A stretch of 64,000 nucleotides of DNA from Sphingomonas sp. Leaf242 (lineage in GTDB: Bacteria; Pseudomonadota; Alphaproteobacteria; Sphingomonadales; Sphingomonadaceae). The position numbers and the translations under genes were made by a program. Position 1 is the first letter of the stretch, and every line of letters starts with the position of its first letter. The notes below the pieces were generated by a model, which did no database searches, was not told the DNA's origin, and was given only the letters and a program-made list of their open reading frames with translations. The stretch is from contig NZ_LMLW01000001.1 in the NCBI RefSeq assembly GCF_001422045.1, positions 799,150-863,149 of the forward strand, in the 5' to 3' direction. Of this stretch, positions 49,995 through 57,618 are shown piece by piece.

Positions 49995-50354
49995 GTGCCG
50001 CAATTTTTCATGCCGTTCACCGAACCAGAGAAGCAGGAGCAGGCTTATCAGGAGCTTTCCGGATCCGTCGGTGGAGGCTCCCGCGAGCCGGCCGAGCGCA
50101 TCTACTCGATGACGTGGAAAACTGACGGGGTGACGTGGACGGCGACGGTTGGTGAGGAGCTTCGTGGAACCGAGACCAAGAAGATTGGTCGTGGGCGGGC
50201 CGCTACCTACCGAGACGTTCCGCACCATACGAGCGATACGGTGATGGCCATATTTGACGGTGTGCCGTTCCTCATCGTCCACGACAATAAGAGCCGGGTT
50301 TGGAACATGCCGATCATGGCTGGTTCGCCATCCCGTGTCGTGCGCTTTGGTTAG
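49995..50354 (+). CDS. Hypothetical protein (phage-like region)
   Basis: 119 residues from GTG 49995, which is eight bases after a perfect AGGAGG. It has PQFFMPFTEPEKQEQAYQEL, SMTWKTDGVTWTATVGEELRG and a C-terminal IFDGVPFLIVHDNKSRVWNMP. No known domain is recognised. The frame is open upstream but without a start signal. Confidence 0.7.
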   Translation: MPQFFMPFTEPEKQEQAYQELSGSVGGGSREPAERIYSMTWKTDGVTWTATVGEELRGTETKKIGRGRAATYRDVPHHTSDTVMAIFDGVPFLIVHDNKSRVWNMPIMAGSPSRVVRFG

Positions 50355-50393
50355 CAATCATGGCGACAGCGCCGGTTTCCTGACGCTGCGCTG

Positions 50394-50528
50394 TCATTCG
50401 GTGTAGAGGACCATCAATGCCTGACCAAGTAGGTTGGCAATCTGGCAGTGAGGGTCTTTGCTGAGCAGCACCACGATGTCGTGGCGTAGCATCTCAATCG
50501 CTTCCTCGCGGTTTAGCTCAGTTCCCAC
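50394..50528 (-). CDS. 44-residue hypothetical protein
   Basis: A helical peptide (NREEAIEMLRHDIVVLLSKD...LGQALMVLYTE) starting at GTG 50528, inside the 3' end of the upstream gene (11-bp overlap), with AGGA nine bases upstream. The overlap suggests translational coupling. Too short for family assignment. Confidence 0.5.
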   Translation of the reverse strand: MGTELNREEAIEMLRHDIVVLLSKDPHCQIANLLGQALMVLYTE

Positions 50529-50766
50529 GAAGTGCCATCCTGATCGCGAGGAAGATGCCACCCTGCTCGATTGCTGGCTGGTCAAGCCGATCGCGAAGGT
50601 CATCAATTCCTCTGTCGATAACCTGCAAAGCATCATCGATAGCAGCTACAAGAGGGTCATGAGGTTCAGGCAATTTCGCTTGCTGGTTAGCGACATTTGC
50701 CTCAACTCGGTTCATGCGTTCAATGAGGTTCTGGATAAGCGTTTCTAGTTCTGCGTTTGTCTTCAT
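50518..50766 (-). CDS. 82-residue coiled-coil protein
   Basis: MKTNAELETLIQNLIERMNR and following residues form a heptad-rich helix, then a second helix (AIDDALQVIDRGIDDLRDRL). ATG 50766 follows AAGGAG at nine bases; an ATG at 50784 lacks a site. Probably a small oligomeric phage protein. Confidence 0.65.
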   Translation of the reverse strand: MKTNAELETLIQNLIERMNRVEANVANQQAKLPEPHDPLVAAIDDALQVIDRGIDDLRDRLDQPAIEQGGIFLAIRMALRGN

Positions 50767-50787
50767 GGGAGTGTTCTCCTTCATGTC

Positions 50788-51366
50788 TCAGTGGATCGTT
50801 GGGAGTAGGAGTTCGTTAGCGGCCATCTTGCGCCTTTCACCGGCGCGGCTGGTATTCGGGTCTAAAGCCTCTGCCGGGGATAGTCCGCGCATTAGCCTCC
50901 AGCGGATCGTCGTGGAGTTCATGCCAAGTTCGTAAGCCCAATCCGCAACAGTCTGAGTGCGACCCATGTAGGGAACGAGGGGGCTTCGACGGCGGCTATG
51001 GCCGCGTCCCGTGCCACGAGGAGTGGAGTAGCCTACGCCCCAGCCATAGTCCTGAATTTCCGAGTTGCGAGGGCGGCGATTTTTCTGCTGCGTCTTCCGA
51101 TCGGTCCAGCGGAGGTTGCCGTAAACATAGCCCTTGTTGTTATCGATACGGTCCAAACTGTGGTTTGCATCAGGGCGTGGTCCGACGTGATCTAGGAACA
51201 ACGCGAAGCCATTCTCCGTGCGCCACTCATCCGCAACTGTGATCCCGCGTGCGCCATAGGAACGGTAGTTGGTGTGGTTCTCGTTGTGACAGCGATGAAT
51301 GGCGTTGATGAGCGCCTTATACTCCGCAATGTAATGTGACTTTAGCTGTGATCTGCGCTTCCTCAT
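50788..51366 (-). CDS. HNH endonuclease, homing type
   Basis: 192 residues. The HNH/NUMOD-like core AIHRCHNENHTNYRSYGARGITVADEW, then HVGPRPDANHSLDRIDNNKGYVYGNLRW, is the pattern of phage-borne homing HNH enzymes. A C-terminal helix-turn-helix-like segment (TVADWAYELGMNSTTIRWRLMRG) may bind DNA. ATG 51366 follows AAGGAG seven bases upstream. It is divergent from the lysozyme gene. Confidence 0.85.
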   Translation of the reverse strand: MRKRRSQLKSHYIAEYKALINAIHRCHNENHTNYRSYGARGITVADEWRTENGFALFLDHVGPRPDANHSLDRIDNNKGYVYGNLRWTDRKTQQKNRRPRNSEIQDYGWGVGYSTPRGTGRGHSRRRSPLVPYMGRTQTVADWAYELGMNSTTIRWRLMRGLSPAEALDPNTSRAGERRKMAANELLLPTIH

Positions 51367-51463
51367 GGAAATCTCCTTGTTGTTTGTCCGTGAGTATTTA
51401 ACCAGGACCAAGGAGAGTTAAGTGCGCGGTTAAGTCAGTAGTCGCGATTTGGATACATACTGG

Positions 51464-51892
51464 ATGACAAACTCATCCAGGGCGGGACTTCCGCTAATCA
51501 AACAGTTCGAGGGTTGCCGACTTGCAGCCTATCTTTGCCCCGCTGGCGTTTGGACGATCGGCTGGGGTCGCACGACAAACGTAAAGAGGGGAGACACCTG
51601 CACTCAGGCTCAGGCCGACGCGTGGTTAGTTGCGGAGTATGATGCGTTCGAGAAGAAGGTCAGCGGACTTGTCCGCGTGCCTGTTACGTCGAACCAGTTG
51701 GGCGCACTTGTCTCGTTCGCTTACAACGTGGGCGTGGGCGCGTTGGGGTCCAGCACGCTCCTCAGACTGCTCAATGCGGGCGATCACGCCGGGGCGGCAG
51801 CGCAGTTCGGGCGTTGGAACAAGGCGGGCGGAAAGGCCCTTGCAGGGCTTACGAAGAGGCGGGCCGCAGAAGCTGCGCTGTTCGTCCGGTGA
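51464..51892 (+). CDS. Endolysin, GH24 lysozyme
   Basis: 142 residues. The catalytic triad pattern Glu-x8-Cys-x5-Thr is Glu16 (IKQFEG), Cys25 and Thr31 (LCPAGVWTIGWGRT), the P21/lambdoid variant of T4-type lysozymes. There is no signal-anchor, so it would need a holin to reach the wall; membrane proteins at 57130-57845 are candidates. The stop overlaps the endonuclease I gene start by four bases. Confidence 0.9.
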   Translation: MTNSSRAGLPLIKQFEGCRLAAYLCPAGVWTIGWGRTTNVKRGDTCTQAQADAWLVAEYDAFEKKVSGLVRVPVTSNQLGALVSFAYNVGVGALGSSTLLRLLNAGDHAGAAAQFGRWNKAGGKALAGLTKRRAAEAALFVR

Positions 51893-52221
51893 GCGGCTAT
51901 CGCAATCCATTCGAAGCGCGGTGCGGGCGCGACCTGGGACCGGGCTTTGCCTACGAAGCCGTGAAGCTGCCCTACGTCCTAGAATGCAGCTACCTGCCGG
52001 ATTTCATCGACGTGCAGGGTAAGCGCATCGTGGAGGCCAAGGGCCTGTTCGACGCTGCCGATCGCCGGAAGATGCTCGCCGTGAAGAAGGCCCATCCCGA
52101 TTACACCATCGAGATTTGGTTCACCAACCCCGAAAAGACGATCAGCAAGGCAAGCAAGACGACCTATCGCGCATGGTGCGACAAGCATGGCTTCGAGGTA
52201 GAGCAGGGTCCTCGTAAATAG
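51889..52221 (+). CDS. T7-type endonuclease I (Holliday-junction resolvase)
   Basis: 110 residues aligned by pattern with phage T7 gp3: Glu9 (NPFEARC), Asp38 (YLPDFIDV) and Glu49-x-Lys51 (RIVEAKG) correspond to the catalytic E-D-ExK set, followed by the SKTTYRAWCDKHGFEVEQG C-terminus. It resolves branched DNA during phage replication and packaging. GTG 51889 overlaps the lysozyme stop. Confidence 0.88.
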   Translation: MSGYRNPFEARCGRDLGPGFAYEAVKLPYVLECSYLPDFIDVQGKRIVEAKGLFDAADRRKMLAVKKAHPDYTIEIWFTNPEKTISKASKTTYRAWCDKHGFEVEQGPRK

Positions 52222-52561
52222 ATTGCGATTAAGGATGCTCAACCAGGGCTGCTCATCTCCGATTTCGTAGGCCTCGTCCCACATCTGTGGGGCGGGGTCT
52301 TCCTATATAAAGATACACACACACAGACCGTCCAGTTGTTAACCATCAAAGTGCTGCTATGCTTCCGAAATAATTTGACAACTTCGTCGCGGCTGATAGA
52401 AGGGCGCCACATCTACGGCGGAACGCACGGTTCGGCGCTTCAAGCGGCAAACCAACCCTGCGTAAGACCACCGTGTGGCGAGCGGCGCGCGACAAAGCGT
52501 GACCACATATTCGGGTCGAAGACCCCGCAGCGGACGCCTGAAGGTCCGTTACGTTCGAGTG
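52222..52561. other. 340-bp non-coding stretch behind endonuclease I
   Basis: It holds a terminator (52272-52305), an A/T-rich segment with an ACACACACAC run near 52313-52324, and a TTGACA at 52375-52380 without a good -10 box at normal spacing. No ORF has a convincing start. Confidence 0.5.
52272..52305 (+). terminator. Terminator-like hairpin after endonuclease I
   Basis: CCTCGTCCCACA pairs with TGTGGGGCGGGG over 12 positions with two G-U pairs, a TC loop, and a short pyrimidine run (TCTTCCTAT) after it. Confidence 0.65.
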
Positions 52562-52681
52562 ATGCCGAGCGACATTCCCCAACCAACGCGCAAGCGATGG
52601 CCGGTGTGTCGTATCGTTCCGTATCGAACCCACTCCACCATGCCTGCGCGTATTGCCTCTAAAGGGCCTATACGTGACTGA
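52562..52681 (+). CDS. Possible 39-residue basic peptide
   Basis: MPSDIPQPTRKRWPVCRIVP and 19 further residues, ending eight bases inside the next gene's start. Only a weak GAG precedes the ATG. The coupling geometry is the main argument. Confidence 0.3.
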   Translation: MPSDIPQPTRKRWPVCRIVPYRTHSTMPARIASKGPIRD

Positions 52682-53480
52682 CGCTGCTACTCAGAACATC
52701 ATTCCCGCTACGTCGTCTGACGTGAGCTTCGCATCGTTTTCTCCCATCCCGGATCAACCCACAGGTGTGGAGAGGGTTGAGACCCCGGTCGAGGGTGACA
52801 TCGAGGGCCTGGAAGCGCGCACGCTGCTCGTTCGTCAGCAGTTCGATGCCAACATGGTCGCCGAGACGGAGGCGTATAACAGCGCCGAAGACAACCAGGC
52901 CTTCTTCCTGTCGATGGGTTACGACAATGCGCTCGACTGGCTGGCTAACAAGGCGGTTCTGTATCCGCGCCTCGCCAAAATCGGCGTAGCCAAGCCCGCG
53001 CAGACCGATGCCGAACTTCTTGGTCAAATTGCCAAGTTGCAGCTCGGCCGCTGGGTAGGCGAGAAGTTCGTCATCCCTTCGCGTCGTGACGAGCGCCTAG
53101 GGCGCTTCTATCGCATCTTCTTCGCCGATCCGGTCAAGTTCCCGCGCGCCACCCTGCATAACGTGATCCTGGCATATCCCAAGCGCAGTGGCGGCATCCT
53201 GGCTGATGCCAAGCCCGGCAAGGTCACGGTGTCCAAGGAGGAGAAGGTCGCGAACCGCAAGCTGGCCCGTGGCGTGGCAATCGCATCCCTTCCTCTGGAA
53301 GATGCTCCCAGCGACATCAACTGGGGGAAGGTGGGCGAGTATCGCTTACTCCTGGTTCGCGTGGAACCGGGCGCGTTGGACATCTGCGATATTATTAAAG
53401 GCCAAGATGCCTTGACTGAGCGATGGACCGATCAGTGGACAGCGGCAGCGGCACTCTCGGTGCCGTCGAGCGCCGCGTGA
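52674..53480 (+). CDS. Hypothetical phage protein
   Basis: 268 residues from GTG 52674, with AAAGGG seven bases upstream. An acidic, low-complexity N-terminus (about 40 residues) precedes a mixed alpha/beta body (KFVIPSRRDERLGRFYRIFFADPVKFPRATLHNVILAYPK). The C-terminus overlaps the next gene by 58 bp. No family recognised. Confidence 0.75.
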   Translation: MTDAATQNIIPATSSDVSFASFSPIPDQPTGVERVETPVEGDIEGLEARTLLVRQQFDANMVAETEAYNSAEDNQAFFLSMGYDNALDWLANKAVLYPRLAKIGVAKPAQTDAELLGQIAKLQLGRWVGEKFVIPSRRDERLGRFYRIFFADPVKFPRATLHNVILAYPKRSGGILADAKPGKVTVSKEEKVANRKLARGVAIASLPLEDAPSDINWGKVGEYRLLLVRVEPGALDICDIIKGQDALTERWTDQWTAAAALSVPSSAA

Positions 53481-54070
53481 GCGCGAGGAAGGCGCGTGCC
53501 AGCGAAATGCTGGCCGCGCTAACCGCTGACCGTTTTCTGCTGTTTAAAGAGGCCGAGTTGATCGCCCTAAACATACCATACGACCTGCGCCGGTCCACCC
53601 AGGACGAGGCCCTACGGCTTAGGGCCGAGCGTCCCTTCGATCCCAAGCACCTGCCTAAAATGTCGCGCGCCGCCGCCAACTACTGGGAAACCGTGGAGTT
53701 GGCTCGCGCGGAGAGCAATCCTTCGAACACCTACCGAAAGGAATACCTTGAGAGGGTGAAGGCGCTGATCGCTAGGCGCGACGCTCTGGGCCTGTTCGAT
53801 AAGCCGTTGCCTGCCAAAGACGGTGAGGTCATCCGGCTCTGGTTTTGGCACGCCGAGTATATCGAGAACTGGGTCTACTCCTGTCAAAGCGCATGGGACA
53901 AACTAACTCCTACCGACAGGCTGTGGTTCGAGGATATGCCGCCGGTGACGCGTTGGGCGTGGGAATTCCCTGGACTGGCACCAATCCCGCACCGCTTCTA
54001 CCCAACAGAAGAGACACCAGAGCGTGAGCGGCAAATGGATTTGCTGCGCTGGGTGATCGAGAACTGCTGA
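53423..54070 (+). CDS. Hypothetical phage protein
   Basis: 215 residues from ATG 53423 within the end of the upstream gene. Basic N-terminus, then AANYWETVELARAESNPSNTYRKEYLERVKALI (helical) and a Trp-rich C-terminus (LWFWHAEYIENWVYSCQSAW, FEDMPPVTRWAWEFPG). No family recognised. Confidence 0.75.
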   Translation: MDRSVDSGSGTLGAVERRVSARKARASEMLAALTADRFLLFKEAELIALNIPYDLRRSTQDEALRLRAERPFDPKHLPKMSRAAANYWETVELARAESNPSNTYRKEYLERVKALIARRDALGLFDKPLPAKDGEVIRLWFWHAEYIENWVYSCQSAWDKLTPTDRLWFEDMPPVTRWAWEFPGLAPIPHRFYPTEETPERERQMDLLRWVIENC

Positions 54071-54427
54071 GAGACGCTCATACAGAGGTTCAAGAGCTTC
54101 GGGGCTATCCGTGTTCCCCTCAACATGGATCGGCCCTGAGGAGGGGCCGTAGGGCATTGCCGGGTCGCATCCGTGTCAACGTGTCCTACGGCTCCATTCC
54201 ACGCGCGCGGGTTTCCCTCGGCGCAGCCATCAGTCCCAACACACCTCCTGGGGAGGAGCGGAGCGATTGCCGTCCGCAGGACGATAGCTCTGGCGAACGC
54301 CAGAACGACTACTCGTCAGCAACGCTGACGGCCAGGGAGACTTCGCGAGAAGTCGCCAGGGCTACCAGTTGGTGTGATGGAGTTGCTTTCGCTGCCATTG
54401 ACAAGTGTCATATCTACTATCGTAGAT
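54071..54427. other. Gene-free, hairpin-dense region
   Basis: Over 350 bp without a supported gene. An open frame at 54157-54483 is rejected because it reads through successive palindromes. The segment 54245-54354 holds five consecutive stem-loops (separate entry) and 54399-54429 two more just before a tiny leader ORF. Confidence 0.6.
54245..54354 (+). ncRNA. Cluster of five small stable stem-loops
   Basis: Stems: CTCC/GGAG (54245-54255), CGTCC/GGACG with GCA loop (54271-54283), CTGGCG/CGCCAG (54290-54303), CGTCAGC/GCTGACG with AAC loop (54314-54330) and GACTTC/GAAGTC with a GCGA tetraloop (54339-54354). All pairs except the first are perfect over 5-7 bp, and none is followed by a T-run, so ordinary termination is unlikely. 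Transcription is inferred, not shown. Confidence 0.5.
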
Positions 54428-54429
54428 AT
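54399..54429. promoter_or_regulatory. Two palindromes upstream of the leader ORF
   Basis: TGACA/TGTCA around AG (54399-54410) overlaps a TTGACA box; ATATCTAC/GTAGATAT with TATC loop (54410-54429) is a perfect 8-bp stem that reaches the leader ATG at 54428. A repressor operator or a translation-controlling hairpin are both possible. Confidence 0.45.
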
Positions 54430-54454
54430 GGCTCTTACCAAGGTAGGGAAGTAA
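54428..54454 (+). CDS. 8-residue leader peptide (MALTKVGK)
   Basis: ATG 54428 to TAA 54454. Its first seven codons nearly repeat those of the next small gene (MAPTKVGE), including the surrounding ATATGGCTC. It starts on the 3' side of a perfect hairpin. Either a translated leader or the relic of a partial duplication. Confidence 0.35.
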   Translation: MALTKVGK

Positions 54455-54486
54455 GTTCGTCGCATCGACTGCCTAAGGTATAGTAT

Positions 54487-54642
54487 ATGGCTCCTACCAA
54501 GGTAGGTGAGATATCTCCACCAATATATAGACGCGATGTGAACTCAGGCTGCATAGTGAGATTGTGGTCAGAGTTTCCTGGCGGTGGCTACCGACCCACC
54601 ATTAAGTGCGTAGTTTGGTGTGACACCAACCCGCTTAAATAG
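54487..54642 (+). CDS. 51-residue small protein with duplicated start
   Basis: Starts MAPTKVGEISPPIYRRDVNS, then GCIVRLWSEFPGGGYRPTIK and CVVWCDTNPLK. Three cysteines and a beta-like pattern suggest a compact fold. The sequence over its first codons (CCTACC AA GGTAGG) is itself a perfect palindrome. Family unknown. Confidence 0.5.
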   Translation: MAPTKVGEISPPIYRRDVNSGCIVRLWSEFPGGGYRPTIKCVVWCDTNPLK

Positions 54643-54714
54643 ATCGGCTGCAACGAGCACGACGTTATAGCGCCTTAAGAGTTTCAGTTTCCCATCCTAG
54701 TGGGATTAACGCGG

Positions 54715-54752
54715 AACCCCCGGATTGGTCGTGCTCTCCGGGGGTTCTTTCT
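54715..54752 (+). terminator. Rho-independent terminator
   Basis: AACCCCCGG (54715-54723) pairs perfectly with CCGGGGGTT (54738-54746), followed by CTTTCT. It lies between the small gene at 54487 and the gene starting at 54769. Confidence 0.75.
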
Positions 54753-54768
54753 ATTTGGAGCACGATAT

Positions 54769-55170
54769 ATGTCCTATGCAGTTGAACTTGGTAGCAAGCG
54801 CGAATCCTACGGCAACGTAGTCCTGAAAACGGTTTTCGAGCAGTTTGAAAACCCCGCACGTGCGTTCCCGACGATCTTCGATGTGGAATACAAATTGTTC
54901 AGCGATCATGGAGCGCGCGCTCATGTTCCAGCAGGAATTTTAAGTCCAATGCCAGCTGGAGCCATGCCAGTAGGTGCAATGGAGTGGCTAAGGAAGTGTG
55001 GAAAGCCATACCGGATCACGGCGAACTATCGTTCGAAGGCTGCACCTGAAAGCCTCGCCACAAGGCTGATTGGCGGGGAGAGCATTACCTACGGCTACGT
55101 GCTTTCAGTCGTTTTCGATGACATAGATGTGTCTCTGCTATTCAAGCTGACCTTCGGGGGTGCAGCGTAA
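54769..55170 (+). CDS. Hypothetical phage protein ending in a KLTFGG motif
   Basis: 133 residues from ATG 54769, with TTTGGAGCAC upstream. Its C-terminus LLFKLTFGGAA is nearly repeated in the protein at 56355 (MLFKLTFGGR), and both end after a similar beta strand, so the two are probably paralogues. It overlaps the next gene by one base. Function unknown. Confidence 0.75.
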   Translation: MSYAVELGSKRESYGNVVLKTVFEQFENPARAFPTIFDVEYKLFSDHGARAHVPAGILSPMPAGAMPVGAMEWLRKCGKPYRITANYRSKAAPESLATRLIGGESITYGYVLSVVFDDIDVSLLFKLTFGGAA

Positions 55171-55691
55171 TGGCTAAGCGCGAGGCAGTCCGACCGGACG
55201 TTCTGGAACTACTCGAACGGGAGTTCCAAACCACCATCCGATACCAGAAGAAGCAGAACGATATCACGGTTACGATGACGTTCGATGAGTATCTGAGCCT
55301 CTGGAGCAATCACCGCATCCGGTCTATGGGTCAGAAGATCGACCAAGGCCCAAAGGTGATCGACTTCTACATGAAGAATACATTTCGCCCAGTTTGTAGC
55401 TGGGTGAGCCGTGACGCCTTGGTCCGAGGCGGAACGATGACCGTCGAGAACGCGAAGATCACTTCGGCAGAGGACAGCAAGCGGCTGTTCCAGTTCAAGC
55501 CTGGTGACAAGCATCAGGTCAAGTCCAAGGACAAAATCAGGAACGCGCGTCTCGGTAAGTCTCAGACGCCTGAACACGTCGCAAAGCGCACCGCCGGTCA
55601 GAAGGGTGTGAAGCGCCGTCCGATGAGCGAGCAAGCGAAAGCCAAAATGCGAGCGACCCGCGCCGCTAACAACGCCAGCAAGGGAGAATAA
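55170..55691 (+). CDS. Hypothetical protein with NUMOD3-like C-terminal repeats
   Basis: 173 residues. The last 60 residues (KIRNARLGKSQTPEHVAKRT, QKGVKRRPMSEQAKAKMRA) match the NUMOD3 pattern of short DNA-binding helices found in homing endonucleases. No GIY-YIG or HNH nuclease domain is visible in the N-terminal part, so it is a DNA-binding protein or a degenerate homing enzyme. Confidence 0.7.
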   Translation: MAKREAVRPDVLELLEREFQTTIRYQKKQNDITVTMTFDEYLSLWSNHRIRSMGQKIDQGPKVIDFYMKNTFRPVCSWVSRDALVRGGTMTVENAKITSAEDSKRLFQFKPGDKHQVKSKDKIRNARLGKSQTPEHVAKRTAGQKGVKRRPMSEQAKAKMRATRAANNASKGE

Positions 55692-55692
55692 T

Positions 55693-56358
55693 ATGACAAA
55701 CTCAATCGACGCTATCCGTGCAATCCTACCTCCAGCAATGCAACGCAACTTCGATAGCTTTGCCTCGCGCGGACCCATGCGACCAGTCCAGGAAGAGTTC
55801 GCCGGTAACAAGGGTGAACTGGCGCTCATCGCCATGCAGGCGGAAGCCCTTGAGCCTGTCTCTCCAGCGACAAAGGCGGAACAGCTACCTAACATCGTGG
55901 GTGCGCTCATGCCTCGTCATGGCAATGTCCAGGTCTTCTACGAACGATATAAGTGTTCAGCGTCGATCCAAATTCCCGGAGCCGGGACCTTCTACATGGA
56001 CTTTCAGAACATCCTGGGTGCAGAAGACAAGTTGGTCGCTGCTCGCCGTGATGCAAATGACGAGGCGTTCAGCAAGCTACTATATCGCGACTACATCGAG
56101 CCTCTGCGCCCAATTATCATCGAGGGTGATAGTAGGTCCCATGCCTACCGTTATGCCGGTTCCCCGATCTACGACAAGGGATGGTTCGACGATGTTTGGT
56201 GCGGCTGCTCGTTCGCGATCCCTATCTGGGATGGCGATCAGATGACGAACCTGCTTATCATCGATGGTGGCAAGCTATGGGACGTTGTTCTCGAACCCAA
56301 TCCTCACATGACTAACCCGAAGTCGCCCAAGTGGACTGGCAAGGTAAAGGCATCATGA
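55693..56358 (+). CDS. Hypothetical phage protein
   Basis: 221 residues, with GGAG upstream of ATG 55693. Mixed alpha/beta with an aromatic central part (GAGTFYMDFQNILGAEDKLVAARRD, GWFDDVWCGCSFAIPIWDGD). It overlaps the next gene's ATG by four bases. No family recognised. Confidence 0.75.
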   Translation: MTNSIDAIRAILPPAMQRNFDSFASRGPMRPVQEEFAGNKGELALIAMQAEALEPVSPATKAEQLPNIVGALMPRHGNVQVFYERYKCSASIQIPGAGTFYMDFQNILGAEDKLVAARRDANDEAFSKLLYRDYIEPLRPIIIEGDSRSHAYRYAGSPIYDKGWFDDVWCGCSFAIPIWDGDQMTNLLIIDGGKLWDVVLEPNPHMTNPKSPKWTGKVKAS

Positions 56359-56654
56359 GCGATGTCGAGGTTCGCGTTCCGCTGCCGCAAACCGGATATA
56401 CCGACTTCGTATTCCGCTTCGTGAGGGAAGCCGATGATAGCCTTCGTCCGCTGTCCACGAATGATTGCCACGTGGAATACTTTCGGGAGGTGTTCGGCCC
56501 TTGGCTTACTCGATACACACCCAATCACGACGACATTTGCCGTAGCGTAGCCTGTGAGGGGTTTTCCGGAGATCAGCGCTTCTGGGTTGCGAAATTCGGT
56601 GAAGCTGATTGCGACTGCGCGATGCTCTTCAAGCTGACGTTCGGAGGCCGCTGA
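56355..56654 (+). CDS. Hypothetical phage protein, paralogue of the 54769 product
   Basis: 99 residues, ATG 56355 overlapping the upstream stop. N-terminal MSDVEVRVPLPQTGYTDFVF and the C-terminal CAMLFKLTFGGR shared with the 54769 product. It ends the rightward gene block. Confidence 0.75.
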   Translation: MSDVEVRVPLPQTGYTDFVFRFVREADDSLRPLSTNDCHVEYFREVFGPWLTRYTPNHDDICRSVACEGFSGDQRFWVAKFGEADCDCAMLFKLTFGGR

Positions 56655-57129
56655 CAGTCAGGCTTATCCATGTCGAAGTCGGCGGGCTGAAGGAAGCGAT
56701 CGTTCAGAACACGGCGTGCTTGGCATAGACAATCGCTGTTATGAGTGCCGATGGCCAACGAAGCCGCCACATCGCTAGAGCCGCCAAACCCATCCAGGGA
56801 TGGCCGGAAGCCGTGAAAAGCCTCACGGTTTCCACCTCTGCTGACTGACGGGCCGGTGCGCGGGTTCGGGGTTTGGGCATAGGCATAACGCTATTGTCGC
56901 GCGTCCCGAACAAATGGCCAACATGCGGCGCCGGCTGGGACCCGACCAGCGTTGTCCAAAACCGCGTTGGCATGCGGTTATTCGGGACGAGCCGGTTCAT
57001 TATAGAGCTGGAAAGACGTTATCCGTGTAACACGGATTGCCTAGGAAGGGCGACAGGGCCAGCCCGCGCCTCGGGGCAGCCAATCCCGCCAAAACGGCGA
57101 GATGGCCCTGTGCGGCCGTCTACGGGGGT
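56655..57129. other. Convergent intergenic region
   Basis: 475 bp between convergent blocks. A perfect hairpin CCGTGA/TCACGG lies near 56811-56828, and ATCCGTGT/ACACGGAT near 57020-57036. A minus-strand frame (56704-56886) is listed separately at low confidence. Nothing else is convincing. Confidence 0.5.
56704..56886 (-). CDS. Possible 60-residue protein
   Basis: MPMPKPRTRAPARQSAEVET then a hydrophobic, Trp-rich C-terminus (HPWMGLAALAMWRLRWPSAL). No clear ribosome-binding site. Included only as a possibility. Confidence 0.25.
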   Translation of the reverse strand: MPMPKPRTRAPARQSAEVETVRLFTASGHPWMGLAALAMWRLRWPSALITAIVYAKHAVF

Positions 57130-57618
57130 TTAGCGGGGCTTTACTTCGCGTAGCTCGCGAAGGCTCTCGATGATCTCGGCGCGGCCTTCCTTGCCTTCCT
57201 TTTCCATCTTCTCCAGCCGATGCTCGATCCGATCTTGGCCGTCCTTGATGGCGCGGCTTTCCTGCTCCTGTAGCGCAAGCCGCTTATCCAGCGCGACGCT
57301 TTGGCGCTCGACATCGAGGATGCGACGCTCTGCGTCCTTCACGTCCTGCTTAACTTCCTTCATCTCGTCCGAGACGCGGACGCCTAGCTTTTCCAGCTTA
57401 CCGTCCAGCCACTTCATGCTGGAGACAACCGCCGTAATCAGCAGCACGACGAAGGCCAGATAGACACCGGCCTGCGTGACGTTGAACATCGCGTCTTTGT
57501 TCTGGGGCGGCGTGACGGGAACCTGCGTCTCCGTGCGGATCACCACCGGAGTGCCGTTCTGCATCGTCACGACCTGTGGATGGGTCTGCGGAGCGGCCTC
57601 CGTGCTGTTGTCGCTCAT
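57130..57618 (-). CDS. Membrane-anchored coiled-coil protein (lysis-cassette candidate)
   Basis: 162 residues. One membrane helix (GVYLAFVVLLITAVVSSMKWL) near residues 50-70 follows a Pro/Thr-rich N-terminus; a long charged coiled coil fills the rest. The layout resembles inner-membrane spanin or holin-accessory proteins. It is last of the leftward phage block, next to another small membrane protein. Confidence 0.7.
   Translation of the reverse strand: MSDNSTEAAPQTHPQVVTMQNGTPVVIRTETQVPVTPPQNKDAMFNVTQAGVYLAFVVLLITAVVSSMKWLDGKLEKLGVRVSDEMKEVKQDVKDAERRILDVERQSVALDKRLALQEQESRAIKDGQDRIEHRLEKMEKEGKEGRAEIIESLRELREVKPR

Noticed and set aside
54157..54483. Open frame of 108 codons
   Set aside because: It runs through successive perfect palindromes and has no ribosome site or protein-like composition; the hairpins explain the sequence better.
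54643..54670. CGTTATAG at 54663-54670, a possible further cassette site
   Set aside because: Only eight bases of the right arm match; left arm, spacer and flank do not.
56873..57133. Plus-strand frame in the convergent gap
   Set aside because: No start signal; contains hairpins; composition not protein-like.
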